From Xenopus tropicalis (lineage: Eukaryota > Chordata > Amphibia > Anura > Pipidae): 64,000 bases of DNA. The notes below the pieces were generated by a model that did not search any database, was not told the origin of the DNA, and was given only the letters and a program-made list of their open reading frames with translations. The DNA lies in the NCBI RefSeq assembly GCF_000004195.4, contig NC_030677.2, positions 64,504,222 through 64,568,221 on the forward strand. The letters run 5' to 3'. Of this stretch, positions 11,651-23,596 are shown piece by piece. Made by a program: the position numbers and the translations under genes. Position 1 is the first letter of the stretch, and each line of letters starts with the position of its first letter.

Positions 11651-12807
11651 AAATAGAAGGTAGGAAGGACTGAAAGGCTCAGGGCAGAACTATATGAAAG
11701 TGAAGGAACACATTTTAAAATAAGTACCTTTAATTAAAGCAGTTTTATGTGCACATGACCACAACTGGACTTGTGTATAAACATAAGCTCTACTACTTAT
11801 ATACCCTTTTCTACAGAAACCCAATTGCATGAGCTCATGTCTCCTTAATTGATAAGCTTCTTTCCCTTTGACAGACCATACCGGAATTCCATGACCTGCA
11901 TAAATGCACTTGGCCTTCAGCCTCATGCCTTTATATGTTTATAGAACTTCTCCATTACCTTTAATATCCTTATATTTTAAAATAGAAGGTTCATTATTCA
12001 CCATTCATTTTCATTGGCTTAATTTGTAATATAGATGTATACTGCCCCTTTAACAATAAAAGCAGTAAAATTATATCTTGGCCATTATATGTTGTACTTG
12101 TCAAGCATTAATTACATTCAGAGGATGTTTGGAAATCATACAAGAAAAGGAACATATGCAAAGTGACCATAATCATCCACAGTAGGATGTTTTTCCAAGG
12201 ATCACGTTTCTGTTTAGGAGTCAAGTCAGATTTTCCCATAATGGAAAATTGGCTTTCAACATCTTCTAGAACAACAAAAGTGGTTCTTGGAAGGGTTGAA
12301 GCTGATGGATAAATAATTAATTTGACTGACTTCTATATCATTAGTCTCCTGAGGAATTTTTTCCACTTTTTGGAAACATTTCCACCAGTAACAAAAAAAA
12401 AAAAAAAAGAATTGTAGACTTCTGCCATCTTTGTATCACTGCTTGATGTCAAGTGTAGGTCCCCAATTCCATCTCCAAGCTCAAGAGACTTCAGAACTGC
12501 TTATACTGTATGTACTTTTGCAACAATTACAAGGGTATCCTTTCATGTGTTTGAGAGTCTAATTTCTTAATTTATGGGAACATCTCACCTATGATCACAG
12601 GTACAGTTGTGATGCTTATATGAAAACACAGTTGACTCTGTGATGCTTACATGAAAGGGGAATGTTACCAAGTCTACTTGCCATCGGGCAGACACCACAT
12701 GAAGTAACCACTTGTGAAATACAGTCCAAATCCATAAGCATCAATTTGTGTACTTCAGAAACCACTGTTTAGTTATTGTGTCATCAAAAAGTACTTTCTT
12801 ATAAATG
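11651..12807. other. Non-coding interval
   Basis: Contains the tail of the hairpin repeat (to about 11720), a TACTGCCCCTTTAA end typical of TTAA-type frog MITEs near 12040-12055, and a poly-A run near 12393-12408. No gene seen. Confidence 0.5.
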
Positions 12808-12975
12808 AATGAAACCTGTTATCCAGAATGCTTGGGGCCAAAGATTTTCAAGATAAGGGGTCCTTCCATAATTTGGATCTCTATACTTTAAGGCTACTAG
12901 GAAAATTATTTAAACCTTAATTAAACCAAGTAGGATTGTTTTGATATCAAAACAGATTCTATACCTGTACCATCT
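12808..12975 (-). repeat. Half copy of the TATGGGACC/TTATCC MITE
   Basis: Contains CCTGTTATCCAGAATGCTTG, AAGGGGTCCTTCCATAATTT and AGATTCTATACCTGTAC, matching the family at 22287-22613. One half only. Confidence 0.75.
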
Positions 12976-14030
12976 ACTGCAGGTTCTGTAGAATTGCTAG
13001 ATTGCTTAACGAAATTAGTGTGTTGTTACATTATATGCAACTAAATAATTTGGTGATTTGCCAGACTTAAATACATGTTTCTTTGGGGGTAATTCATGAT
13101 TTTTTTCTAAAGAAGAAAACACATATATTTTTTAATAAAACCCTGGGATATGTATAAGTAGTTATTGAAAAGGTGAGAGAAAGATGCAAGTACCAAAATA
13201 CTCTTTCTGGTTGTTCAAATGATCAAGGTGAAGAAACAATTTCCAGTGCAGGTGTTTTCAAAGGCCTAGAAAGGTTACATTCTGAAGCATTAACATATTT
13301 TTTCAATAACACAATGTTGCTACTTTTGACCTAGAACCTTTTAACTTTAATCATTTCCAGGCTATTCAATAGTCATTCACTTGTTTTTCTTCATATTTTC
13401 ACACTGGTGCTTTCTTTAATGCTAATATAATGGACCAAATTCAGTCCAGATGAATCACTGCAATAGGACACCTCATCTCTCTATCACGGTCGCAAGCATT
13501 AAAGCAAACATTCCTCAACAATGCGAACATTTGTATGTAGGACAGGGATTTACAATCCACTCTGAAAGAACATTAAAAGGAAGGCAGTCACTGAGCCAGG
13601 AAATAATTAATAATGACAGAGGGGTCACAGGTCGGTCTTATTGGGCAGCGGGGTCTACTCCTTTTTTTGGGCACCGACTCATTTAGACAGGGAGAATTCT
13701 AATTAATAATCTGCCTTTCCAGCAATGTACGGTATTTGAAAAGAGCTTAATGTTTTAAGAGAATAATTAAGGAAGATTTCAGGACATTTTCAGACTGTTA
13801 GAAATGTAATTCAGATCCTTTTTTTTTTAAACATAATTATTTTTATTTTCAATAAGGCTCATATAGAGCAGGTCAGACATTAGTTAAGTCTGTGCTGCCT
13901 GCTACATTGTCCTAAACAATTTTTTGGGATTTTGTAGTGGCTTAGTTTCATATTTTGACCCTCTGATGATACTTTTGATGCCAATCATATCTTTCATTGT
14001 GAATCTTTTCTGGGAGTGATGATTTGTGAT
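12976..14030. other. Non-coding interval
   Basis: AT-rich, with no gene or repeat terminus recognised. Confidence 0.55.
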
Positions 14031-14310
14031 CAGTGTTGGACTGGGATGCTAGGGGCCCACCAGAAAACCTTAGACCGTAGACCCACTCTTCAAACTATTT
14101 TTCATCCACTTCTCACTCAGCCTTTATATTTTCCTAGTTTTTTTTCTTTATGTACTATAATCTATTCTTCTTTATATTTAGTCAATTTGTTCCCATAGAG
14201 AAATAGGGAATGGCCATGAATTAGGCCAAATGGTTAGAAGCAGGAGGGCCCACTGACACCTGGGCCCACCGGGAGTTTTCCTGATATCTCTTTGGGCCAG
14301 TCTGACACTG
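14031..14310. mobile_element. Foldback MITE with CAGTGTTGGACTGGG ends
   Basis: The left end CAGTGTTGGACTGGG pairs with the right end GGGCCAGTCTGACACTG. Internal GGGGCCCACCAGAAAACC and GGGCCCACCGGGAGTTTTCC also pair. Non-coding; target duplication unclear. Confidence 0.8.
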
Positions 14311-14460
14311 TTTGTGATAGAAACTGGAGGTCTGTAAGCATATACTGTATGCTGTTTGCCAAAACTGATGCAAATGTGTGTGCAAATCAGGTGCAGGTGT
14401 CTTCCTGGTGAAATTTCCGTTGTTCTGGAGTTAGTGACATACAGTATTTGCCCTATTCTT

Positions 14461-14540
14461 TTGACGCAGGGTCCTGAGGGAAGGCTGAAGCTACCATCTG
14501 GTCTGGAGCTGGTGGTAGCTCCAGGGTTTCTCTGCGTCAA
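14461..14540. repeat. Hairpin-core repeat, copy 2
   Basis: A perfect outer stem TTGACGCAG / CTGCGTCAA encloses a second stem (GAAGCTACCA / TGGTGGTAGCTCC). It lies inside a ~450-bp dispersed repeat that spans about 14345-14840. Confidence 0.8.
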
Positions 14541-15202
14541 TATTTGCAGCATCACCCAATGTGGAATAGAAGGCAGGAAGGATTGAGTGGCACTGGGCAC
14601 AACTATATGCAAGTGCAAGGAATGTGTTTTAAAGTTATGCACAACTGACTGCAGGGAAAGTGTGGGAACCACAATTGCACTTGCAGATGTACATGAGCCG
14701 TATGGAGTCTTTGCAGAAATTCCATCACTATACCTTAATTTAAAAGCATTTAATTGTTTTGCCATCAGTATGTACATTGGCTATCTTACCATCAAATACA
14801 AGGCACTCTCTAATTATTACAGAGAAAAAGCAAATCCATAAAATATAAAGAATTACCTGCTTAAAAAGGTCTCAGTGGAAATTACAATGCTGTATTTCAA
14901 AGATTTGTCGATATCAGGTTTTTGAATATTAGATGTATACTCATAATTCTTGATGTTCAGCAGTAGTGTAGTCTGTCATGTTTTATCCCAGCAATGCAAC
15001 ATTTTACCTCGAATTCCAGCAGAATTGTGGCTACAATGTAGGGTTATATACTGTATTCCCCTGGATAGGGGCTTGGTGCACAAATTATGCCTGAGAAAAA
15101 ATGTGATGGCATTTGGGTGGGACATAGCCAGACACTTACATGATCCATAATTATTTATTTATTCATTTTTTTTGCAACCCCCTGTACTTTGGTCAGTCAC
15201 AT
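14541..15202. other. Non-coding interval
   Basis: The first ~300 bp is the right flank of the hairpin-core repeat. The rest is AT-rich and holds no recognised gene. Confidence 0.5.
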
Positions 15203-15210
15203 GTGTTATA

Positions 15211-15529
15211 TAGTGATGAGCGAATCTGTCCCGTTTCGCTTCGCCAAAAAATTTGCAAATCTTTCAAAAGATTCGCGAAACGGAGAAAAATTTGCAAAAC
15301 AGCGAAAATGTTGTGCGTCAAAAAAAATTGACGCCCGCGACTATTCTTTTGTCACCCTCGGCTATTCTTTTGTCTCCCGTGGCTATTCTTTTGTCGTGAC
15401 AATTTTTGGACGCGCGGCAAATTTTTCTGCTCCAAATTTTTTCATCCGTTTTGCAAAACAATCCACCAATGGCGAAATGAGGAAATTCGCCGTGAATCCA
15501 TGCCTGCCGAAACATTTCGCCCATCACTA
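15211..15529. mobile_element. hAT-like MITE with 8-bp target duplication
   Basis: A 319-bp element. The ends TAGTGATGAGCGAA and TTTCGCCCATCACTA are inverted repeats. Both flanks read GTGTTATA (15203-15210 and 15530-15537), an exact 8-bp duplication typical of hAT elements. The interior carries three copies of a ~24-bp GGCTATTCTTTTGTC-type block. No coding capacity. Confidence 0.92.
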
Positions 15530-15653
15530 GTGTTATACCTTAGCAATGTCTTTACTGCACTTTGTGCCTTAGTTGCAGTTCAACAGTACTATAGGTGCAT
15601 TGGAGTCAGGCAAATATAAACATAGGCACAGGCACTTATCCATGGCCCTTTTA

Positions 15654-15889
15654 GGCTGATGTCTATGGAACGTATTTGACGCCCACGATAGATCTCTGCT
15701 ATCACAGATGACTAACTGCTTTGGTTTTCCAAAGTCACGTGCAGTTGCCGGCAGGAGAAAACTTCACATGACTTTGGAAAACCGAAGCAATGCAAAAGCC
15801 GTTCCACCAGTGATTCCTATTTGTGCTCCGTCGCCTGTGATAGCAGAGATTTATTGCGGACGACTAACACTCTCCATTGGAAATCAGCC
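15654..15889. mobile_element. PIF/Harbinger-like MITE (GGCTGATG ends, TTA duplication)
   Basis: Ends GGCTGATGTC and GAAATCAGCC. Both flanks read TTA (15651-15653 and 15890-15892). Large internal palindrome: GCTTTGGTTTTCCAAAGTCA pairs with TGACTTTGGAAAACCGAAGC, and GATCTCTGCTATCACAG pairs with CTGTGATAGCAGAGAT. Same terminus as 22794-23192. Confidence 0.85.
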
Positions 15890-15892
15890 TTA

Positions 15893-17162
15893 TGCTCACA
15901 ATTTAAAAACCTAGAATTGAGTCTGTAAATAGTACTTTTGTTTAATCATGAAAAACACTTGGCAATGGCATACATTTCTACCTTCAATATGGGTTAATGT
16001 AATAATGTAATGTAAACGTGCAATGTTTACCCAGGTCTAACTAAATAGATGCAAATGACCCCCTGCATAGCAATATTTTAATTAGAAACCCTAATTGGCA
16101 CATGTAATAGAAAAATATGCACAAGGCAAAACAATTGTGCAAACAATTTTGCGTTTGAGTGAATTTAATAAAGTATACAGTTACTATGTAACTGTATACT
16201 AGTTTATATAATAGAAGCTTATTTTTGCACCAAAAACACTTTGAAGCAGGTCTTTTAAAAAGCAATCTAGGAAAGTATTCTTCTAATGAAGAACATTACA
16301 TTGTGAAATGCATATTTTTGTTCTTATTTATGCACCTCCCCCATTTACTACTGTCATTAAATTTCCCCTTTAGAGGCCACATATTGCTATCTATGCAGTG
16401 CATTGCTAGAGAAGAGAATGTAGCATGATACTTTTCTCCACCATGAGTTTCTGCTTTTCTAACATCTGGAGAATCTGCATTCCCAGTATTTACATTAGAT
16501 TTACATTAATGAAACGTTGATAGAAAATCCCCACTGAATGTCTGAATTAAATACAGAAGGGGTATTTGATTTCATAGTCCTTGACAAACCAATAGATGAT
16601 GTGTGTTAGGTTACAGACTGTTTTGTAAGTTACAGCTCAGTAGCAGCACACGTTCCTACACCCACATGCACCCCGTCCCCCAAAACATAATAAAAACAAC
16701 AAAAAAGATTTTTTTTGTTTTGTATGCATTTCACTTTATTTTAATTTTTCTTGTGTAGTGTCTCTGAATAAAGATGAAGGAAATATCGGGAGGTGGCCTT
16801 GAAGATATAAATATGGATTGATATGGCACATACAGAGAGCGCTGTTGGGTTATTGCAGTCTGATATCACATAAGGAAACCTGACTGTTTTCTTTAATTTT
16901 GTTTAAAAATAACATAGCATTGTGTTACCCAACCCCAGTCAACAGACACTTGCAGCAGAATGGGTTTTATAGATATCTTTGTCAAACTGCTGACAAGCCA
17001 GTCCACTGTTTTAAGTCATCAATGACAGCAAACTTTACCATTTTACATAATAGCATCTTTTTGGGGTTTGAATACCTTCTGCTGTTTATAAAGTAGCCAA
17101 TAGAATAGAGTTTACATAGCCAGGGATTTGCTGTTAATAGTATGTCCTCTTTTGGGATCTGA
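15893..17162. other. Non-coding interval
   Basis: AT-rich with chance open frames only. No gene or clear repeat seen. Confidence 0.55.
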
Positions 17163-18506
17163 TATAGTAACATAGTAACATAGTAACATAGTAAGTTGGG
17201 TTGAAAAAAGACATACGTCCATCACGTTCAACCATAATGCCTATATATAACCTGCCTAACTACAAGTTGATCCAGAGGAAGGCAAAAAACCCCATCTGAA
17301 GCCTCTCTAATTTGCCGCAGAGGGGAAAAAATTCCTTCCTGACTCCAAGATGGCAATCGGACCAGTCCCTGGAACAACTTGTGCTATCTCCCATAACCCC
17401 GTATCCCCTCACTTGCTAAGAATCCATCCAGCCCCTTCTTAAAGTTATATAATGTATCACCAGTACAACTGATTCGGGGAGGGAATTCCAAAACTTCACA
17501 GCTCTCACAGTAAAAAATCCTTTCCGAATATTTAAATGGAACCTCCCTTCTTCTAAACAGAGTGGGTGCCTTCGTGTCCGTTGGAAGGACCTACTGGTAA
17601 ATAAAACATTAGAAAGGTTATTATATGATCTCCTTATATATTTATACATAGTTATCATGTCACCTCTTAAGCGCCTCTTCTCCAGTGTAAACAGACCCAA
17701 CTTGGCCAGTCTTTCTTCATAACTGAGACTTTCCATACCCTTTACTAGCTTAGTTGCCCTTCTCTGGACCCTCTCTAACTCAATAATGTCCCGTTTGAGC
17801 ACTGGAGACCAAACTGAACAGCATATTCTAGATGGGGCCTTACCAGCGCTCTGTAAAGGGGAAGAATAACCCCCTCCTCCCGTGAATCTATACCCCTTTT
17901 AATACAGCTCAAAACCTTGTTTGCCCTTGCAGCTGCTACCTGGCATTGCTTGCTACAGCCAAGTTTATTATCTACAAGGACTCCAAGGTCCTTCTCCATT
18001 ATGGATTTGCCTAGTGCAGTCCCATTAAGGGTATACGGGGCTAGCATATTTTTACATCCCAGGTGCATGACCTTACATTTATCCACATTAAATCTCATCT
18101 GCCACTTAGCTGCCCAGATTGCCAGTTGGTCAAGATCCTGCTGCAGGGATGTCACATCCTGGATAGAATTGACTGGTCTGCAGAGTTTTGTGTCATCTGC
18201 AAACACTGATACATTACTCATAATACCCTCCCCTAAGTCATTTATGAACAAATTAAACAAAAGTGGACCCAGTACAGAACCCTGAGGGACCCCACTGAGA
18301 ACCTTATTCCAAGTAGAGAATGTACCATTAACAACCACCCTCTGTACCCGATCCTGTAGCCAGTTTTCAATCCATGTGCAAACGACTTCACTAAGACCAA
18401 TAGACCTTAGTTTAGAAAGCAGTCGTTTGTGGGGAACGGTATCAAATGCTTTGGCAAAATCCAAATAGATTATATCTACTGCATCCCCACTGTCCAGCTT
18501 CTTGAT
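17163..18506 (-). mobile_element. CR1-like non-LTR retrotransposon, 5'-truncated
   Basis: The minus strand carries the C-terminal half of the reverse transcriptase, then a 3' UTR. It ends in a short CATAGTAA tandem tail at 17165-17197, as CR1/L2-clade LINEs do. It breaks off at about 18506, inside the RT palm, so the endonuclease and N-terminal RT are absent. Fragments of the same 3' end are at 9577-9607 and 32697-32840. Confidence 0.9.
17416..18464 (-). pseudogene. CR1-like reverse transcriptase, one frameshift
   Basis: Two overlapping frames form one reading. 18464-17775 covers RT motifs in order: DFAKAFDTVPH, GVPQGSVLGPLLFNLFIND, and the catalytic FADDTKL (the two catalytic aspartates). 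It ends in the thumb region (DLGVLVDNKLG, RALVRPHLEYAVQF). A frameshift near 17803-17815 moves the reading to 17802-17416. That part begins KRDIIELERVQRRATKLV and includes TRRHPLCLEEGRF and RKGFFTVRAVKFWNSLP, the conserved C-terminal block of this clade. The element lacks its N-terminus and is not autonomous. One frameshift with little other damage suggests a fairly young copy. Confidence 0.9.
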
Positions 18507-18540
18507 ATGATAATTACTTTATAATATATATAGTATATAT

Positions 18541-18745
18541 AGGAGCAATCTGTCCCATTTCGCTTCACCGAAAAATGATTGAAACAGTGAAAAAAAATTA
18601 CAAAATGGTGACTATTGTGCACCTTTTATGACGTCTGCAACTTTTTTGACATGTGTGACATTTTTGAAGCAACTTTTTTGATGCGACCACAACTTTTTTG
18701 ATTCAACTGCAACTTTTTTGACGTGACTGGTACTTATATTTTACA
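18541..18745. repeat. TAGTGATG-family fragment with internal tandem blocks
   Basis: Begins with CAATCTGTCCCATTTCGCTT, as in 15211-15529, then has four or five copies of a ~24-bp block CAACTTTTTTGA-N(10). The inverted termini are not visible here. Confidence 0.6.
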
Positions 18746-19322
18746 ATTGTGGGTACATTATTCACTATATAATGACAGCATGGCAGTTGAAAGTAGCAAT
18801 TTAAGTTGCAGATATAAACCTGCAATCCCTCGTATGGCTTGTGACTACAGAAGCACAGTTGGACAACATTTCAAGTAAACAGAACCACTGGTATTAACAG
18901 CTATTGTAAAAGAGAGCATCACTAGAAAATAAATAATGGAGCTAAGTAGAAAAATACTGAAATATTGTGTACAGAGGTCTAGGACTTCATATACTTGTAT
19001 TTCATATAAATCTTCGCATACATATATTTTATATATTAAAAGGTGCATTTACTTACCTTGACACAGTGTGCAACATGCAGTTTTGAGTGCAATCACCTTG
19101 TTTTTTCCCACAGAATTCTGCCATCATTGTGAACGCAAAGAGGGATTCTCTTGACCCAATGGTGCTGCGCCTACCATAGTTGCGTCTGATTCGCCAAAAT
19201 GGATGAAACTGCATGTGTGTTTCTTCTCTTTGTGCTTATATCTTCTAAGTCTGCCTGGTTCCATTTACAGTGTTGTACTGTACTGGCATAATTTCTGTGT
19301 TTCTTTAGGTGCAAGTGAGCTA

Positions 19323-19403
19323 TTGAAGTAGGGTGCTGTGGGAACCCTAGAGCTACCACCTGGTAAGGAGGTGGTGGTAGCTCTGGGGTTCCCCCTCTTC
19401 AAC
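19323..19403. repeat. Hairpin-core repeat, copy 3
   Basis: The inner stem GGGAACCCTAGAGCTACCAC pairs with GTGGTAGCTCTGGGGTTCCC. The outer stem TTGAAG pairs with CTTCAA. The surrounding ~450 bp (about 19030-19475) shares phrases with the other copies. Confidence 0.8.
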
Positions 19404-21262
19404 AGGCACAGCAGCGCCCATTTTGGAACAGAAGACAGAAAGGACTGAGCTGCGTGGAACAGATTCGCTCATCACTACTGTCTAATATTACATAACCCCC
19501 TAAGAGTCAAAAATATTGAGATTTGCTCCCTTTCTCCACCAGCCAAACACATCTTACTTTAATAAAATGAAATTTTGTACAAATGCTAAGTAGAATGTAG
19601 ATCTTACACATTACGTATTGAAACAAATCTCACATATTTGGTGTAGACATCATTGTACTGGAGGCCTACATAGAGAATTTGTGCTGTATCCACCAAATGA
19701 AATGCATAATTTGTATTCTACATGCAGTGTGCAGTCTGGTCACGTTGCAAACAACAGAGCTGCAGAAATATTTGTAAGTGTCGGTAACCTTAAAAGTGCA
19801 AAAAGTTGCAATATAAATGTTGCAGCAATAATGCAGCCTTGTGACTATCACACACTATTTCCTTTTTCTATAAAGTATTCCTTGGAATCAAGGAAGATTC
19901 TGTCCTATGAAAGAGCTACACAAACAACAGACAAGGTAATCCCTGTACATAACATTAGGAGCAGGGAAGCACTTCTGAGGATGTCGCTTACACATATACA
20001 GTATAAAGAAAAGCAAGGGAAGCAGCACAGCAAACCTGCCATCCAGCTCCATGTTGTTTCTAGTTACACCCTGCATCTTAGTTTGTTTCTTTATTCATAG
20101 CTTCAATAGCTGAGGTTTAAGGAAATACTCCAGTGGCTGTAATGTACCCTCTAACTGAATGTGGACCTCTCTCAGAGTTTTTGAGAAGAATAACAGTCTC
20201 TGGATGTAATATTATAACAACCTTAATCTCATAATACTTATACAGGACTCTGTCAGCTCATGAGATAGATCTTAAGTTACACTTTATCTGGTAAGAAAAT
20301 ATGCTTCACTATATTACTTTACATTTCAAAGCTGGAAGCTGAAGAAATTGGAATGACAGATGGGGCACTGTCTCAAAAATGCAGTGCTTCCAGGCATTAT
20401 ACAAAGTATTCTCACTGACACATATATCAAGGCAAGCTCTGCTTGGCAATTGCCTCGCAGATAAGTCGGAGTTCACCCACCCTAGCTGTTTTTCTTTAAA
20501 GTTGCCTTAAGCATGTGAAACAGAATATACATTAGGGCAGCTGGAATGAATGGTTTATTAACATTGTATAGAAGAAGGATGCTTCCTCGAACAAAGCATT
20601 GGCATTGGCTACACATTATCTGTCTCCATGTGGAAATAAATTGCTAGCGAGAATATTGAGCCTCCTGTTTCTCATTATTATTATTATTATCTGTTTTTTA
20701 TGAATCAGCTGCTGAACCTTCTGTTTTTTTTTTTAACTTTAAAGCATGAAAGTTAATTTATAAAGAATTCCTCTTAAGTTATTGATGTCACCATTGCAGA
20801 ATTACCAGTGAGTATTCTCAAAGGACATACCCTATTATAGCATTTTAAAATAAGTTGTCTGATGTTTAAGAATGTTATTTTACAGTAGGACTGTAGGAGC
20901 CTATTAGCTAGGGACCCTGGCTGACTGCTGGAAAAGCCTCTTTTTTGCATTAAACAGGAAAACTCCTCTGAGCACCAGTCTTTGCCAATGCCATTTTGGG
21001 GCCCTGGAACTTTCTGCAGCAAGACTGACTGGGAACCTGAGCACAATGTAGACTGACTGGAGAAAACGTACTAAAGGCAGGGGTTAGGCAAAAATCATGG
21101 TTGCAGATAGAAAAGAAGCCCGGGCAGGTGTCTAGAATCAAGGTCAGTGTCAGACAGAAGGCAAAACCAGAAAGGACAATCAAATCAAGAAATTGATTAA
21201 ATCATATCCAGGGCAGCGTCAGAATAGGGAAGGAAAGGTGATGATGCAATGGCGTCACAATG
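19404..21262. other. Non-coding interval
   Basis: 19462-19485 carries an ATTCGCTCATCACTAC end of the hAT-like family. The rest is AT-rich. A 160-codon open frame at 19618-20100 has no recognisable domain and no supporting signals. A (TTA)n run lies near 20677-20692. Confidence 0.5.
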
Positions 21263-21270
21263 CATGCGTC

Positions 21271-21502
21271 CAGGCCCACATTTGTGGAGAGGCCACAAAG
21301 GCCCGGGCCTAGGGCGGCACAAACCTGGGGGCGACATGCCGCTCTGCTGCCCGCAATGGGTACTTCTCCCCACTGCTCCGCATGCAAGTTTGGCCTACTA
21401 CGCATACGGGCTACCGCGCATGGCCCCCCGCTGTTCGTGCGGGGGGCACGGTTGTGCGACTGGGGGCGGTCTCGGGGTGGCCAGTTTGGAAATCCGGCCC
21501 TG
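21271..21502 (+). mobile_element. GC-rich hAT-like MITE (CAGGCCC ends)
   Basis: Ends CAGGCCCACATTT and AAATCCGGCCCTG form an inverted repeat. Flanks CATGCGTC (21263-21270) and CATGCATC (21503-21510) match at 7 of 8 positions, consistent with an 8-bp hAT duplication. Several long open frames here reflect its high GC content only. Same family as 23311-23594, which lies in the opposite orientation. Confidence 0.82.
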
Positions 21503-21510
21503 CATGCATC

Positions 21511-22284
21511 AATGTGACAGTATAACAACTGAACTTGTGTTATTTAAAATTAGGGCATGGTTAAGTAGTGGACTAAATGAAGAATACCACTGAGAGAATG
21601 TTTTTTATCATTAAATTCCACCCCACATACAAACTGCCAAGGTGATTTATTTCTTCATTTTACCAAAGTTTTCAAACATGTGATCATTTGTTCATGTGTC
21701 TTGGAAAAAGGAAAATATAGCTTCAGCAAACCTCAAGCTCTAATATTAGTCACTGTTTTTTAAGCTGAGATTCAGTGAGGTTATTAACTTTGTGAGCGCC
21801 AGTAAAGCACAACTAAGTTTCATGCAAAGACTCCTGGAAAATACATGGAGAATAAGGCCAAAGAGGGGCATTCCCTGAATGAGGCATGTATCAACCAAGC
21901 CCTTAACAATACTAAACACGGAGCAAGATTTCTAGTTCCTGAGAGAAGCTCATACAAACACCTAATCGAAACAAATAAAAGAAGTTTCTGAGAACAAGAT
22001 AACCAAGATGGCCAAAAGCTAAATGCCTCAAACTCTTTAAAGAAACAACTGTAATATATGTGGAAGGAATATTTGCAAATGAGAGGGAAATACGTAAATG
22101 CATAGAGCAAGATAAATATAGAAATACTCCCAATAGAAATACTCCCTTCAGACTGGACATGATATGCACATAAAATGAGCACTCCTTCTGACACAGAGAA
22201 AACAGATAACAAAAACATTCAATGTACTACCTGGAAACCAAAGATGAACTGTAGAGACACAAGCGTTAAGATTAAAAAATTAAG
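21511..22284. other. Non-coding interval
   Basis: AT-rich. An internal near-duplication of AATAGAAATACTCCC lies near 22120-22147. No gene recognised. Confidence 0.5.
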
Positions 22285-22286
22285 TA

Positions 22287-22613
22287 CAGTTATGGGACCC
22301 CTTATCCGGAAACCCGTTACCCAGAAAGTTCCGAATTACGGAAAGGCCATATCCCATAGACTCCATTATAAGCAAATAATTCTAATTTTTAAAAATGATT
22401 TACTTTTGCTCTGTAATAATAAAACAGTACCTTGTACTTGATCCCAACTAAGTTATTATGAATCTTTATTGGAGGTAAAACAAGCCTATTGGGTTTATTC
22501 AATATTTAAATGATTTATAGCAGACTTAAGTTATGGAGATCCAGATTACGGAAAGACCCCTTATCCGGAAAACCCCAGGTCCCAAGCATTCTGGATAATG
22601 GGTCCCATACCTG
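22287..22613. mobile_element. Complete TATGGGACC/TTATCC MITE (TA flanks)
   Basis: Inverted ends CAGTTATGGGACCCCTTATC and GGATAATGGGTCCCATACCTG, with TA on both sides (22285-22286 and 22614-22615). The TA duplication suggests Tc1/mariner-type mobilisation. Non-coding. Other copies are at 8836, 12808, 22618-23292 and 39802-40140. Confidence 0.88.
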
Positions 22614-22617
22614 TACT

Positions 22618-23292
22618 AAAAAAAGTACTGATGTACAGGAAGACCATATTCCATAGTGTCCATTTTGAGCAAATAATTCTAATGTTTTACAAATAACTTC
22701 CAGTACCTTTTACTTGATGGTAACTAAGCTGTATGAATCTATATTGTTGGCAAAGCTATCCTGTTGCGCTTATTGCAGGTTTAGGCTGATGCCACACGAG
22801 GCGTTTTTACGCTGCGTATTTTCTAATTCTCTCAGCGGCTGAAAAACGCCTGATATCATCATCCATAGAAATAACTTGAAAAGACTCGAAGCAAACCACA
22901 CAATACGGAAATACGCTAGAAAACGCCTTAGCACGGATTTTTCAAGCGTTGCCCGAAATATGCCAGTATTTGCACAGCAAGCTATTCCTATGTATACGCA
23001 AAGGCAGCTGTCAGACCTAGCGGAAATACGCAGCGTTTTTTACTATTTCGCACTATTAGCACCATGGAAACGGGATTTGCTACGTCACCAGTACTAGGCT
23101 GAAAAACACCATAGTCAGGGGCTGTGTGGCTTGTGCTGCGTTTTTAGGCTGAGAAAAAACGCAGTGTAAAAACGCCTCGTGTGGCATCAGCCTTAAATGT
23201 GCTTTAGCACGAAGACCATCATTACGGAGAGATCACTTATCAGAAAAATCTCAGGTATTAAGCATTCTGGATAATAGATTCTATATCTGTAG
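22618..23292. repeat. Second TTATCC MITE copy, split by a PIF-like MITE
   Basis: 22618-22793 and 23193-23292 together read as one diverged copy of the TTATCC family (AGGAAGACCATATTCCATAG ... AAGCATTCTGGATAATAG). The element at 22794-23192 interrupts it. Confidence 0.75.
22794..23192. mobile_element. PIF/Harbinger-like MITE nested in a TTATCC MITE
   Basis: Long, nearly perfect inverted ends (GGCTGATGCCACACGAGGCG on each side, continuing through GTTTTTAC). TTA duplications lie at 22791-22793 and 23193-23195. No coding capacity. The near-perfect ends imply a younger insertion than its host copy. Confidence 0.9.
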
Positions 23293-23310
23293 TAACAATC
23301 CTATCCAAAT

Positions 23311-23594
23311 CAGGGCCGGATTTCCAAATTGGCCGCCCCGAGACCGCCCCTGGTCGCACCCTCCCCCCTGGAGTGCGCATGCATGCGCATGCGTGCGCGA
23401 TACAGGGGAGAGGGGTTTGCGCGCGCATGCGCAGTGGGCCAAACTTGCATACAGAGCAGTGGGGAGAAGTCCCCCCATTGCTCCTTATGGGCATAAAACT
23501 TTTTCGATTTTGGTGCGGCGGGGCGGCATGCCGCCCCCAGGTTTCTGCCGCCCTAGGTTCGGGCCTTTGTTGCCTCTCCACAAAGCTGGGCCTG
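23311..23594 (-). mobile_element. GC-rich hAT-like MITE (CAGGGCC ends), no target duplication
   Basis: Begins CAGGGCCGGATTTCC and ends CTCTCCACAAAGCTGGGCCTG, the reverse orientation of 21271-21502. The 8-bp flanks (ATCCAAAT and AGTTTCAC) do not match. The right end abuts the Tc1 fragment at 23597 directly, so a rearrangement at this junction is likely. Confidence 0.8.
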
Positions 23595-23596
23595 AG

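Noticed and set aside
14178..14777. 199-codon minus-strand frame
   Set aside because: It spans a foldback MITE and the hairpin-core repeat, with opposite-strand frames open over the same bases. No domain seen.
17917..18285. 122-codon plus-strand frame
   Set aside because: Antisense shadow of the CR1-like reverse transcriptase.
19618..20100. 160-codon open frame
   Set aside because: No recognisable family, no splice context, and partly overlapped by open frames on the other strand. Composition looks like translated AT-rich DNA.
21249..21593. Overlapping long GC-rich open frames, also at 23258-23695
   Set aside because: They lie inside hAT-like MITEs whose high GC content lowers stop frequency. 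Frames are open on both strands and show no domain.
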